From assembly GCF_000308815.1 (NCBI RefSeq), contig NZ_BAFX01000088.1, positions 34,559 through 98,558 of the forward strand: DNA of 64,000 nt. The letters run 5' to 3'. Source of the DNA: Nocardia concava NBRC 100430. Its GTDB lineage: Bacteria > Actinomycetota > Actinomycetes > Mycobacteriales > Mycobacteriaceae. The position numbers and the translations under genes are program-made. This document shows positions 8,156-15,875 of the stretch, one piece after another (the stretch's first letter is position 1; each line of letters opens with the position of its first letter). Under the pieces are notes generated by a model. It did no database searches and was not told the DNA's origin. It saw only the letters and a list, made by a program, of their open reading frames with translations.

Positions 8156-8496
8156 GGTCACAGATCCGAGCCGGATAGTCCTTCATCCGCAGCGGATCGC
8201 GCTCGGTCAACGCAGGACATGCCCTTGTTGTTCCCGAAACCGACCCCCAGTTTCACCTGGGTTGTACGATCTGGGCCGCCAGACAATAGCGGACCCCGGG
8301 TCAAAAGTCGCAATCAAAACCCTTGCGAGTTGAAACTGAGGGGGAATCGTCACCGACGAGGGAACTCGCCGAGATCTACCTCGCAGGCTCCGAGACCTGG
8401 CCGGGACCTGTTTCCCCGCGTTGCCCGCGACAGCGCCGCGCCGACTCACCGCCCGACTTGCCGGTGGCCGTGCACGCGCCGACCTCTTCGTTTTCG

Positions 8497-8502
8497 TAGA
8501 GT
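8497..8502 (+). promoter_or_regulatory. -10 hexamer of leaderless cei promoter
   Basis: TAGAGT, six bases, then GTG 8509. Confidence 0.7.
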
Positions 8503-8508
8503 GTGGGC

Positions 8509-9186
8509 GTGGTTTCACTGATCACCCAAGGTAACTCGACCGATCCCAACGGCCGGCCGTTCATTCGGCGACGCTGGGAACCGTGGGCGGCCATGGTGGG
8601 GGTCATCGCTCTGATCTGCGTCGGCGTGTGGTTCAAGGCGCTGACGACGACCGAGGGTGACCAGGGCGCGATGACCTGCAACTCGCCCAGCCCCGCCTCG
8701 AGCACGTCCGCGGCCAAGCCCGCCCCGCTCGGGGAGCGGGTGTCGAACTCGCGGTTACGGGACGTGGAGCCCGCCGCCCTCGGCGCGTCGAGGGTTCGCG
8801 TCTTCAATGCCAACAATCAGCGCGGCCAGGCCGCGCACGTGGCTTCCGAGCTGGGCGATCTCGGGTTCGCCAGCGCGCCGGACGTGCAGATCGGCAATGA
8901 CCCGGTCTATGTGAACGGGGACTTGGAGTGCACCGGGCAGATTCGCTTCGGCGTGAAGGGGCGCCCGGCCGCGGCTTCGGTGCAGCTGGTCGCGCCGTGT
9001 GCGGAGCTGATCGAGGATCAGCGCCAGGACGAGACGGTGGATCTGGTGCTGGGCACGCTGTTCCGCGATATCCGCCCGGATACGGATGCCGAAGAGGTGC
9101 TGAAGTCGCTGAAGAATCCGACACCGGGCACCGCGCCCGCCATCGACCCGAAGCTGCTGGAAGCGGCGCGTAAGGCCAAGTGTTGA
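8509..9186 (+). CDS. cei: envelope integrity protein Cei (LytR_C domain)
   Basis: A 225-residue, single-pass membrane protein. A short cytosolic N-terminus with RRRWEPW precedes a transmembrane helix at about residues 25-43 (AAMVGVIALICVGVWF). The rest is extracytoplasmic and carries a LytR_C-type domain (RVRVFNANNQRGQAAHVASEL). Two cysteines (ECTGQI and VAPCAEL) may form a disulfide. In M. tuberculosis Cei (Rv2700) supports cell-envelope integrity. GTG 8509 is preferred over the in-frame GTG 8503 because the latter directly abuts the -10. Confidence 0.92.
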   Translation: MVSLITQGNSTDPNGRPFIRRRWEPWAAMVGVIALICVGVWFKALTTTEGDQGAMTCNSPSPASSTSAAKPAPLGERVSNSRLRDVEPAALGASRVRVFNANNQRGQAAHVASELGDLGFASAPDVQIGNDPVYVNGDLECTGQIRFGVKGRPAAASVQLVAPCAELIEDQRQDETVDLVLGTLFRDIRPDTDAEEVLKSLKNPTPGTAPAIDPKLLEAARKAKC

Positions 9187-9274
9187 GAATCTCTTTCCGA
9201 GCGCGCCGGCTCTGACTCGCGGGGGCGTCGCGAAACCCTTTCCGGCGCAACAAGATATATGAATCGGGACGACG

Positions 9275-9306
9275 GAATCGCCGCGACCTTTCGGTCGCGG
9301 CGATTC
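9275..9306. terminator. bidirectional terminator between cei and suhB
   Basis: A perfect 14-bp stem (GAATCGCCGCGACC) with loop TTTC, followed by GTTTTG on the plus strand. Confidence 0.85.
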
Positions 9307-9361
9307 GTTTTGCGTGGTTCGTCCGGCGGGTCCGGTTCATCCGGACCTGTTCAGTCCCCTG

Positions 9362-10303
9362 TCACGGAACCGGGATAGGGGTGGTGACGTCCAGGCGCTT
9401 GAACAGACCGAACAGTTCGTCAGCGATGCCGGGCGCGGCGGCGCACACCAAATCGCCTGCGGCGCCCGGCGAGTCGGGTGCGGGCGGCAGGATCAGCCGA
9501 GCGCCCGCCTCGGCGGCGATGAGCGCGCCCGCGGCCCAATCCCACTGGTTCAAACCGTGCTCGTAGTAGGCGTCCGTACGGCCCTCGGCGACGGCGCACA
9601 GATCCAGCGCGGCCGAACCGAAGCGCCGGATGTCGCGGATGTAGGGCAACACCTGCGCCACCAGCTCGCCCTGCCGGGTGCGGCGCGGCGTCGCGTAGGC
9701 GAAGCCGGTCGCCACCAGCGCCATGGCCGCCGTGTCGACCGCGTTGGCGCGCAAGGGAATCGGCTCGCCACCCGGGGACGTGCCGTCCGGGCTGGAGGCG
9801 GCGCGCTGCGCGCCCAGGCCGAGCCCGGCGCTGTAGGTGACCGCGTGCGCCACATCGGCGACCGCGCCCGCGACGGATCGCCCGCCGCGCACCGCGGCCA
9901 CCGACACCGAATAGGACGGGATGCCGTAGAGGAAGTTCACGGTGCCGTCGATGGGATCGACGATCCAGTGCACGAGGTCCGGATCGTCGGCCAGGCTGCC
10001 GCCGTCCTCCTCCCCCACCACGCGGTCGCCGGGGCGCAGTTCGGCGACCAGCTTGCGGACCAGCTGTTCGGTCTCGGTGTCGACGATGGTGACCGGGTCG
10101 GTCGGGGTGCTCTTGGACTGCACGGCATCCTCGGCGCGCGCACCCGGGCCGAACACCTCGGGGCGGCGGGCGCGGACATGCGCGGCGGCGGTCTCGGCGA
10201 GATACACGGCGACGCGGCGCAGTTCGGGTATGTCTGAAGTGTCGGTGTTCGTGGATGCGGCGGGGGCGGTGGATGTGAAATTCGATTCCGGCACGACCTC
10301 CAT
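9362..10303 (-). CDS. suhB: inositol monophosphatase family protein SuhB
   Basis: A 313-residue Mg2+-dependent phosphatase. The metal-binding motifs are clear: VVGEED at about residue 95, WIVDPIDGTVNFLYG at 113-127, and QWDWAAGALIAAEAGA near 253-268. The family hydrolyses inositol-1-phosphate and related sugar phosphates; in mycobacteria it can feed phosphatidylinositol mannoside synthesis. About 25 residues at the N-terminus are Thr/Ser/Ala-rich and not conserved, so the true start could be downstream. It is divergent from ppgK, exactly as in M. tuberculosis (Rv2701c/Rv2702). Confidence 0.95.
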   Translation of the reverse strand: MEVVPESNFTSTAPAASTNTDTSDIPELRRVAVYLAETAAAHVRARRPEVFGPGARAEDAVQSKSTPTDPVTIVDTETEQLVRKLVAELRPGDRVVGEEDGGSLADDPDLVHWIVDPIDGTVNFLYGIPSYSVSVAAVRGGRSVAGAVADVAHAVTYSAGLGLGAQRAASSPDGTSPGGEPIPLRANAVDTAAMALVATGFAYATPRRTRQGELVAQVLPYIRDIRRFGSAALDLCAVAEGRTDAYYEHGLNQWDWAAGALIAAEAGARLILPPAPDSPGAAGDLVCAAAPGIADELFGLFKRLDVTTPIPVP

Positions 10304-10331
10304 CGCAGCACAGATCCGGCATCCCGCGCAT

Positions 10332-10337
10332 TAGGCT
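10332..10337 (+). promoter_or_regulatory. possible ppgK -10 element
   Basis: TAGGCT, 78 bases before the ppgK ATG. It would give a short leader ending in the GAGGAG ribosome site. Confidence 0.45.
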
Positions 10338-10414
10338 TGTCGTGCACAACACAGCTCATCGGCCGGAGAGCTGCGACTTTCCGGCAAATCACTTGGAGAA
10401 CTGAGGAGTGGTTC

Positions 10415-11173
10415 ATGTCCGATCCCGGGCACGCGTTCGGCATCGATATCGGTGGCAGCGGTGTGAAGGGCGCCGAGGTCGATCTCGCGACCGGTGAACT
10501 GTGCTACGACCGCATCAAGATCGAGACACCGCATCCCTCGACACCCAACGCCGTCGCCGAGGCGGTGGCCAAGCTGGTCGCGCAGTCGGGCTGGGACGGT
10601 CCGGTCGGCATCACCATGCCCAGCGTGGTGCTGCACGGTCAGATCCGCACCGCCGCCAATATCGACAAGACCTGGGTCGGCATCGACGCGCGGCATCTGT
10701 TCTCGGTGGCGCTGGGCGGCCGCGAGGTGACCGTCCTCAACGACGCCGACGCCGCGGGCATGGCCGAGGACCGGTACGGCGCGGCAAAGGATCTCAGCGG
10801 ATTGGTAATGCTGCTCACCTTCGGCACCGGGATCGGATCAGCGATCATGTACAACGGCGTGCTCATGCCCAACAGCGAGCTCGGGCACATGGAGGTCGAC
10901 GGCCGCGAGGCCGAGCACCGGGCCGCCGCGTCGGTCAAGGATCGGGTCGGCATGACCTATCCGGAGTGGGCCAAGGAGGTCTCCAAGGTGCTCATCACCT
11001 TGGAAAACCTGTTCTGGCCGAACGTGTTCGTGGCCGGCGGCGGCATCAGCCGCGACTACCAGGAATGGATTCCCTTGCTCACCAACAGAACCCCCGTGGT
11101 CCCGGCCGCGCTGCGCAATACGGCGGGCATCGTCGGAGCGGCCATGGCGGTGTCGGCCGGTATCGCGCCATAA
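10415..11173 (+). CDS. ppgK: polyphosphate glucokinase
   Basis: A 252-residue ROK-family kinase that phosphorylates glucose to glucose-6-phosphate, using inorganic polyphosphate (and usually ATP) as donor. GIDIGGSGVKG at residues 8-18 is the first phosphate-binding loop, LLTFGTGIGSAI the second, and NDADAAGMAE carries the sugar-binding and catalytic aspartate. A lysine-containing helix near AEHRAAASVKDR is typical of actinobacterial PPGK. ATG 10415 has GAGGAG seven bases upstream; the longer frame from 10337 would run through the likely promoter. It lies 154 bases ahead of sigA. Confidence 0.96.
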   Translation: MSDPGHAFGIDIGGSGVKGAEVDLATGELCYDRIKIETPHPSTPNAVAEAVAKLVAQSGWDGPVGITMPSVVLHGQIRTAANIDKTWVGIDARHLFSVALGGREVTVLNDADAAGMAEDRYGAAKDLSGLVMLLTFGTGIGSAIMYNGVLMPNSELGHMEVDGREAEHRAAASVKDRVGMTYPEWAKEVSKVLITLENLFWPNVFVAGGGISRDYQEWIPLLTNRTPVVPAALRNTAGIVGAAMAVSAGIAP

Positions 11174-11191
11174 GTAAGCTGGTTCGATCGT

Positions 11192-11197
11192 TACAAT
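11192..11197 (+). promoter_or_regulatory. probable sigA -10 element
   Basis: TACAAT in the ppgK-sigA gap, 130 bases before the sigA GTG. It is a good match to the housekeeping -10 consensus. No convincing -35 is visible. Confidence 0.5.
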
Positions 11198-11327
11198 GGA
11201 ACACATGCCCGGCGGTGAGCCGGAAACCGACACCGGCACGAGAGCCGGTTTACCCCCCCGACAGAACCGCTCCGCCGGATCACCACTCTGGCGTGACGCC
11301 GCACGAGACCGTCACGAAAGGGCGTAC

Positions 11328-12761
11328 GTGGTAGCCACGAATACCCGAGAGACCGCCGAATCGGCCGAAGCCGCCGACTCAGCAGACACCACTGCAGCAT
11401 CGCCGGTCAAGAAGGCTGCCGCCAAGAAGGCCCCGGCCAAGAAGGCCGCGGCAAAGAAGGTCGCGGCCAAGAAGACCGCCGCGAAGAAGGCCACCAAGGC
11501 CACCGCCAAGAAGGCGGCGGCGAAGAAGGCCTCTCCGAAGAAGGCCGCCGAGCCCGGCATGGAAGGCGCCGAGGGCGACGAGGTCCTCGACGACGAGTCG
11601 CTGGAGCTCGACGACCTCGATGACCTCGAAGTCGACGAGGACGACCTCGGCGACGAAGAGGAGATCGTCGACGAGGTCGACGAGGACGAGGAAGCCGTCC
11701 CCGCGGCCGCCGACGCCAAGGGCGAGGAGGCCGAAGAGGCCGACGAACCCTCGGAGAAGGACAAGGCCTCCGGCGACTTCGTCTGGGACGAAGAGGAATC
11801 CGAGGCGCTGCGCCAGGCCCGCAAGGACGCCGAGCTCACCGCATCGGCCGACTCGGTCCGCGCGTACCTGAAGCAGATCGGTAAGGTCGCGCTGCTCAAC
11901 GCCGAGGAGGAGGTCGAGCTCGCCAAGCGCATCGAGGCCGGCCTCTACGCCACGGAGAAGCTGCGCGAGTTCGCCGACAAGGGCGAGAAGCTGCCCGTGC
12001 AGTCGCGCCGCGACCTGCAGTGGATCATGCGCGACGGCAACCGCGCCAAGAACCACCTGCTGGAAGCCAACCTGCGACTCGTGGTGTCCCTGGCCAAGCG
12101 CTACACCGGCCGCGGCATGGCGTTCCTGGACCTCATCCAGGAAGGCAACCTCGGTCTGATCCGCGCGGTCGAGAAGTTCGACTACACCAAGGGTTACAAG
12201 TTCTCGACCTACGCGACATGGTGGATCCGCCAGGCCATCACCCGCGCCATGGCCGACCAGGCCCGCACCATCCGCATCCCCGTGCACATGGTCGAGGTCA
12301 TCAACAAGCTCGGCCGCATCCAGCGCGAACTCCTCCAGGACCTGGGCCGCGAGCCCACCCCCGAAGAGCTCGCCAAGGAAATGGACATCACGCCCGAAAA
12401 GGTGCTGGAAATCCAGCAGTACGCGCGCGAGCCCATCTCCCTGGACCAGACCATCGGCGACGAAGGCGACTCCCAACTCGGCGACTTCATCGAAGACTCC
12501 GAAGCCGTTGTCGCAGTCGACGCAGTGTCGTTCACGCTGTTGCAGGACCAACTCCAGTCGGTCCTCGAGACCCTGTCCGAGCGCGAAGCGGGCGTCGTCC
12601 GCCTGCGCTTCGGCCTGACCGACGGCCAGCCCCGAACCCTGGACGAAATCGGCCAGGTCTACGGCGTAACCCGAGAACGCATCCGCCAAATCGAGTCCAA
12701 GACCATGTCCAAGCTGCGCCACCCCAGCCGCAGCCAGGTCTTGCGCGACTACCTGGATTAG
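11328..12761 (+). CDS. sigA: principal RNA polymerase sigma factor SigA (HrdB)
   Basis: A 477-residue primary sigma factor. Residues 27-72 are a lysine/alanine tail built on KKAAAKK-like units, and 80-145 are strongly acidic. From about 150 (KDKASGDFVWDE) the sequence matches mycobacterial SigA nearly residue for residue: region 1.2 (DSVRAYLKQIGKV), 2.1-2.4 (NLRLVVSLAKRYTGRGM, FSTYATWWIRQAI), 3, and 4.2 (LDEIGQVYGVTRERIRQIE). It recognises housekeeping promoters. GTG 11328 follows AAAGGG; an upstream in-frame ATG at 11196 overlaps the promoter and is rejected. Confidence 0.97.
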   Translation: MVATNTRETAESAEAADSADTTAASPVKKAAAKKAPAKKAAAKKVAAKKTAAKKATKATAKKAAAKKASPKKAAEPGMEGAEGDEVLDDESLELDDLDDLEVDEDDLGDEEEIVDEVDEDEEAVPAAADAKGEEAEEADEPSEKDKASGDFVWDEEESEALRQARKDAELTASADSVRAYLKQIGKVALLNAEEEVELAKRIEAGLYATEKLREFADKGEKLPVQSRRDLQWIMRDGNRAKNHLLEANLRLVVSLAKRYTGRGMAFLDLIQEGNLGLIRAVEKFDYTKGYKFSTYATWWIRQAITRAMADQARTIRIPVHMVEVINKLGRIQRELLQDLGREPTPEELAKEMDITPEKVLEIQQYAREPISLDQTIGDEGDSQLGDFIEDSEAVVAVDAVSFTLLQDQLQSVLETLSEREAGVVRLRFGLTDGQPRTLDEIGQVYGVTRERIRQIESKTMSKLRHPSRSQVLRDYLD

Positions 12762-12774
12762 TTCCAACCCGAGA

Positions 12775-12808
12775 ATGGGCCGCTGAGCTGAAGCTTGGCG
12801 GCCCATTG
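12775..12808. terminator. sigA terminator hairpin
   Basis: A perfect 10-bp stem AATGGGCCGC with a 14-base loop directly after sigA. Confidence 0.75.
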
Positions 12809-12917
12809 TCGTATCGGGTCCCGGTGGGCGGCGGGAGAAACGTTGGAGGAGAGGGTTTTCCGTCCACTCGATCGGGAGATCGAAGCCATTCGGGGCTGCG
12901 GCGCTCGGTGCAGCCGC

Positions 12918-12923
12918 TACGCT
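12918..12923 (+). promoter_or_regulatory. -10 hexamer of leaderless promoter
   Basis: TACGCT, seven bases, then GTG 12931. Confidence 0.65.
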
Positions 12924-12930
12924 CGGGTTT

Positions 12931-13314
12931 GTGTCAACTGCTCAGCAGGTTCTCGTTGTCGGGTTCGATCCCAATAGTGTCGACTTCTCGACGCCCGAGA
13001 TGGTTGCGGCTCAGCTCACCGCTGAGGTGGTGCTTGCCGGGATCGCCGCTGAGGATGAACGGATCCGGGAGCTCGGCTACGCCGTCGAGCGGTGCCACAT
13101 CACGCCTGATACCGACTTGCAGGTCGTTCGTGAGCGGTTGACGTCGAATAAGTGGGATGCGGTGTTGATCGGCGCGGGGCTGCGCACCCGGCCCCAGGCA
13201 CTGCTGTTGTTCGAGCAGGTGCTCAACCTCGTGCACGAGCTCGCGCCAGGGGCGCGCATCGGCCTCCCGGATGGCCCCACCGGTGCGGCCGACGCGGTCC
13301 AGCGCTGGCTGTAG
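12931..13314 (+). CDS. hypothetical protein, small alpha/beta fold
   Basis: A 127-residue protein I do not recognise. It alternates strands and helices like a small Rossmann or receiver-type fold: VLVVGFDPN at the start, AAEDERIRELGYAVERCHI, then KWDAVLIGAGLRTRPQALLLFEQVLNLVHELAPGARIGLP. There is no conserved phospho-acceptor and no cysteine pair. The leaderless -10 and tight terminator make it a single-gene unit. It may hold a nucleotide or act as a small regulator, but nothing proves this. Confidence 0.75.
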   Translation: MSTAQQVLVVGFDPNSVDFSTPEMVAAQLTAEVVLAGIAAEDERIRELGYAVERCHITPDTDLQVVRERLTSNKWDAVLIGAGLRTRPQALLLFEQVLNLVHELAPGARIGLPDGPTGAADAVQRWL

Positions 13315-13339
13315 GCCGCGAAGCTGCAGCTTCGCGGCC
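13314..13339. terminator. perfect palindromic terminator
   Basis: A 26-base perfect palindrome beginning GGCCGCGAAGCTG at the stop codon of the small gene, nine bases before the end of the converging gene. Confidence 0.75.
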
Positions 13340-13347
13340 CATTTCTC

Positions 13348-13932
13348 TCACGCGAGGAGTTCGGCTTTCAGTTCTGGGCGGTCTTCCTCGTCGGCGAATG
13401 GCAGGGCGCGGCTGTACAGCAGGTCTACGAAGTAGGCGTACGGGCTGTCGTCGCTGTGGACGGCCATCGTGAAAAGCAATGCTAGAAGGTCGTTTTCAGA
13501 TTCTTGGGACCACGGGTAGCCGATCGCCGGGCCGTACCCGTCGTAGATCGCGGCACCGTTGTCCGGTGAGTTGAACCAGACGCCCTCGATGCGGCGCACC
13601 AGCCATTCGCCGATGTAGGTGATGAATTGGTCTGCGAGATGGTCGTTTTCGGGGGTGTAGCTGCCGTTCTCGTCGAGCACGGCGGCTTCGACGAGGGAGA
13701 CGATTCGGTCGAACGCGGTGGCGCTGAACCGGTCATCGGGAAGTGGGCGGTTCTCGGTGCCCTGTGCCGCTTCCAGTCGGGGCAGCGTCTCGGTGAACAA
13801 CGTCTCGATGCGGGCATCGACCGCGGTTCGGTCGCTCCAGGCCAGCCAGGCCTCGGACTGCTGGGCTTCGGAGTCGAAGAATCCGGGGTCCAGGGCGCTG
13901 TCGGCCGCGGTGGCACGCCTTGCCTGAGCCAT
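13348..13932 (-). CDS. hypothetical protein, second gene of a two-gene unit
   Basis: A 194-residue soluble acidic protein. It has a helical N-terminal half (ARIETLFTETLPRLEAA), then a motif-like centre ITYIGEWLVRRIEGVWFNSPDN followed by a proline/glycine stretch (GYGPAIGYPWS). That YIGE-LVR-GVW pattern recurs in small bacterial proteins of unknown role. The start overlaps the preceding gene: ATG 13935 shares ATGA with its stop, and ATG 13932 is better spaced from GAGGGG. No signal peptide or membrane segment is present. Confidence 0.75.
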   Translation of the reverse strand: MAQARRATAADSALDPGFFDSEAQQSEAWLAWSDRTAVDARIETLFTETLPRLEAAQGTENRPLPDDRFSATAFDRIVSLVEAAVLDENGSYTPENDHLADQFITYIGEWLVRRIEGVWFNSPDNGAAIYDGYGPAIGYPWSQESENDLLALLFTMAVHSDDSPYAYFVDLLYSRALPFADEEDRPELKAELLA

Positions 13933-14540
13933 CATGCTCCCCTCGTGTACAGGGGAAGACCTTCGAGGGCGGCTTTCCAGAGTGCTTCCGCGGCACCGTC
14001 ACCGTCCAGGGCCTCGGGGTATTCAACCTCGGAGGCACTCAGCGTGCGGGCCTTCGGATCCTCGACGATGACATCGCCCCGGTCCCATGCTTCGAGCCAC
14101 GCTTCCGCGGACGCCGCACCGTGTACGACAAGCATTCCCATGTCGTAGAGCTTGGTCAGCACCAGGCCCTCGACGGTGAGTGAGCCGCCGATGAACAGCA
14201 CGCTGTCCATGAGGCACATCAGGTGTCCGGCGGTGACCGAGCCGGTGACGTAGAGCGGCGTGTAGACGTCCGCGTTCAGAAAACGCATGGGGCCGTTGAC
14301 CGTCAGGTCCCCATCGATGACGTAGACGGTGTCCGGTGCCACGCCAGGGTCGTTGCCCAGCGACAGCGGCCCGTCGATGGTGAGGTCACCTCGGTGAACG
14401 AAGAAGCACTCGGCTTCCTCACTCAGCAGATCGTCCAGATCCTCCACGAGTTCCGCACTGGCTCGGCAAATGTCATAGCGCTCCGCCGCCTCGGAAACCG
14501 GCACCGATTCCCAACTTGTACACCATTCTTCGAACGACAC
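13932..14540 (-). CDS. hypothetical protein with beta-helix-like repeats
   Basis: A 202-residue soluble protein. After ~40 mostly helical residues, a run of short repeats follows: RGDLTIDGPLSLG (50-62), DGDLTVNGPMRFL (76-88), TGSVTAGHLMCLM (99-111) and GGSLTVEGLVLTK (118-130). This G-x-L-T-V-x-G spacing is what a bactofilin-like or other right-handed beta-helix would show. GTG 14540 has GAGGAG five bases upstream. The stop overlaps the next gene, so both products are made together. The family was not recognised; a scaffold or immunity role is only a guess. Confidence 0.75.
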   Translation of the reverse strand: MSFEEWCTSWESVPVSEAAERYDICRASAELVEDLDDLLSEEAECFFVHRGDLTIDGPLSLGNDPGVAPDTVYVIDGDLTVNGPMRFLNADVYTPLYVTGSVTAGHLMCLMDSVLFIGGSLTVEGLVLTKLYDMGMLVVHGAASAEAWLEAWDRGDVIVEDPKARTLSASEVEYPEALDGDGAAEALWKAALEGLPLYTRGA

Positions 14541-14655
14541 CTGACTCCTCGCGCTCTATCCGATCCCGATTGCTGTGCGGCACAGCAGAACTCACCCGAG
14601 GAGTCTCGCACATGCGGGTGTACCGGAAGCGTCAGCGGTCGGGTTGGCCCGGGGC

Positions 14656-15780
14656 TCAGGTGAGTTTGGCTTCGGGAGCGAAGGCGGGGAGCTTGTCCAG
14701 GCTGGTGCGGACGGCTTCGGCGCCGTAGTCGAGCATTTGTCGCTCGTAGTCGGAGACGGCGGGGAGCAGGTTTCGGCGGCCAGCGAAGGCGTCGATCAGG
14801 TTGCGGCGCAATAGGTCTGCGTCGCGGAGGGCGGTGTTGGCGCCGTTGCCACCGGTTGGGGAGGTGGCGTGGATGGCGTCGCCGAGGAGAGTGACGGGGC
14901 CGGAGGGCCAGCGGTTGGCGGGCTTGACCACTCGGATCGAGAGCAGGGTGCTGTTGTCGGGGTCGGCCTGCTCGATCAGGGCGCACAGGGTCGGGTGCCA
15001 GCCCTCCATTCTGGAGAGGACGGCGTCCTGGGCGGTGAGGTTTTCCAGGGAGCCGTTCGGGGGAAGGATCATGGCCCAGCGGACGTAGTCGCCGATGTCG
15101 GGGAGGGTGACTTCGGGGGCCAGTTCTTCGGCGGCCCGCTTGGGCGGGGTGCGAAAGCGCATCGCGCCGAGTAGGAGGCTGACGCCGTCGCCGGCGATCT
15201 TCGAGCCGTAAGCCTTTGACAGGGTGGCGAATTCGTCGGTCAGCGGGGTGCGGCCGATGACGAAGCGGACGCCGGTGTCGGTCGGGGTCGTCTGAGGTGA
15301 GAGCACGCGGCGGACCGCGGAAGTGATGCCGTCGGCACCGACGAGCAGGTCGGCGGTGGCGGGTTCGCGGTGGGCGAAGCGAGCTCGGACCTGACCGTCG
15401 GGTAGCAGGTCGTAGCCGGTGAGCGCGGCGTCGGTGTGCACGGTGAGGCCGGTCAGCAGCAGGTGCCGCAGCACCTGCCGGTCGACCACGAGGCCGGTGC
15501 GGCCCGCGCCGAGCTTGCCGATCTCGTTCAGTTGCGGATCCAGGATCAGCTGCTCGGCGGAGGCCTCCATGACGATCTCGTCGAGCAGCGGGTGCCAGCG
15601 CATCGGCAGACAGTCGCGCACCGACTGGAAACCGATCTCGTTCAGGACGAGCCGGTAGCCCTGGAACCGCGCGACGATCCCTGGGTCACGTTCGAAAACC
15701 TCGGCCTCGATTCCGGTACCGCGCAGACCTTGTGCGAGAGCCAAACCACCCAGACCGGCTCCGACAACGGAAACTCGCAT
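14656..15780 (-). CDS. FAD-dependent monooxygenase, group A type
   Basis: A 374-residue flavoprotein hydroxylase. The FAD-binding Rossmann loop is VVGAGLGGLALAQGL at residues 5-19, the DG motif is LLVGADGITSAVRRV at about 146-160, and the GD motif is LLGDAIHATSPTGGNGANTALRDA near 300. Such enzymes hydroxylate aromatic or polyketide-like substrates using NAD(P)H and O2. The start has GGAGG six bases upstream. It is divergent from a TetR regulator, with two matching palindromes between them, so it is very probably TetR-repressed. The substrate is unknown. Confidence 0.88.
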   Translation of the reverse strand: MRVSVVGAGLGGLALAQGLRGTGIEAEVFERDPGIVARFQGYRLVLNEIGFQSVRDCLPMRWHPLLDEIVMEASAEQLILDPQLNEIGKLGAGRTGLVVDRQVLRHLLLTGLTVHTDAALTGYDLLPDGQVRARFAHREPATADLLVGADGITSAVRRVLSPQTTPTDTGVRFVIGRTPLTDEFATLSKAYGSKIAGDGVSLLLGAMRFRTPPKRAAEELAPEVTLPDIGDYVRWAMILPPNGSLENLTAQDAVLSRMEGWHPTLCALIEQADPDNSTLLSIRVVKPANRWPSGPVTLLGDAIHATSPTGGNGANTALRDADLLRRNLIDAFAGRRNLLPAVSDYERQMLDYGAEAVRTSLDKLPAFAPEAKLT

Positions 15781-15801
15781 CGCACACCTCCGAGACAGAG
15801 A

Positions 15802-15818
15802 AACGAACTAAGTTCGTT
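15802..15818. promoter_or_regulatory. TetR operator site 1
   Basis: AACGAAC-TAA-GTTCGTT, a perfect inverted repeat 22 bases upstream of the monooxygenase start. Confidence 0.75.
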
Positions 15819-15840
15819 CAGACGATCTAAGTTCTACTTA

Positions 15841-15855
15841 ACGAACATTGTTCGT
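15841..15855. promoter_or_regulatory. TetR operator site 2
   Basis: ACGAAC-ATT-GTTCGT, the same half-sites as site 1, lying just upstream of the TATAGT -10 of the TetR gene. This suggests autoregulation. Confidence 0.75.
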
Positions 15856-15862
15856 GTCAAGC

Positions 15863-15868
15863 TATAGT
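15863..15868 (+). promoter_or_regulatory. -10 hexamer of leaderless TetR promoter
   Basis: TATAGT, seven bases, then ATG 15876. Confidence 0.7.
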
Positions 15869-15875
15869 GACCGTC

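Larger units (their letters stand above)
8037..8508. other. 472-base divergent intergenic region
   Basis: No gene is supported here. It holds the DUF4193 ribosome site, one good palindrome (8135-8155) and, at its right end, the cei promoter. Short open frames inside it lack start signals and coding character. Confidence 0.6.
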
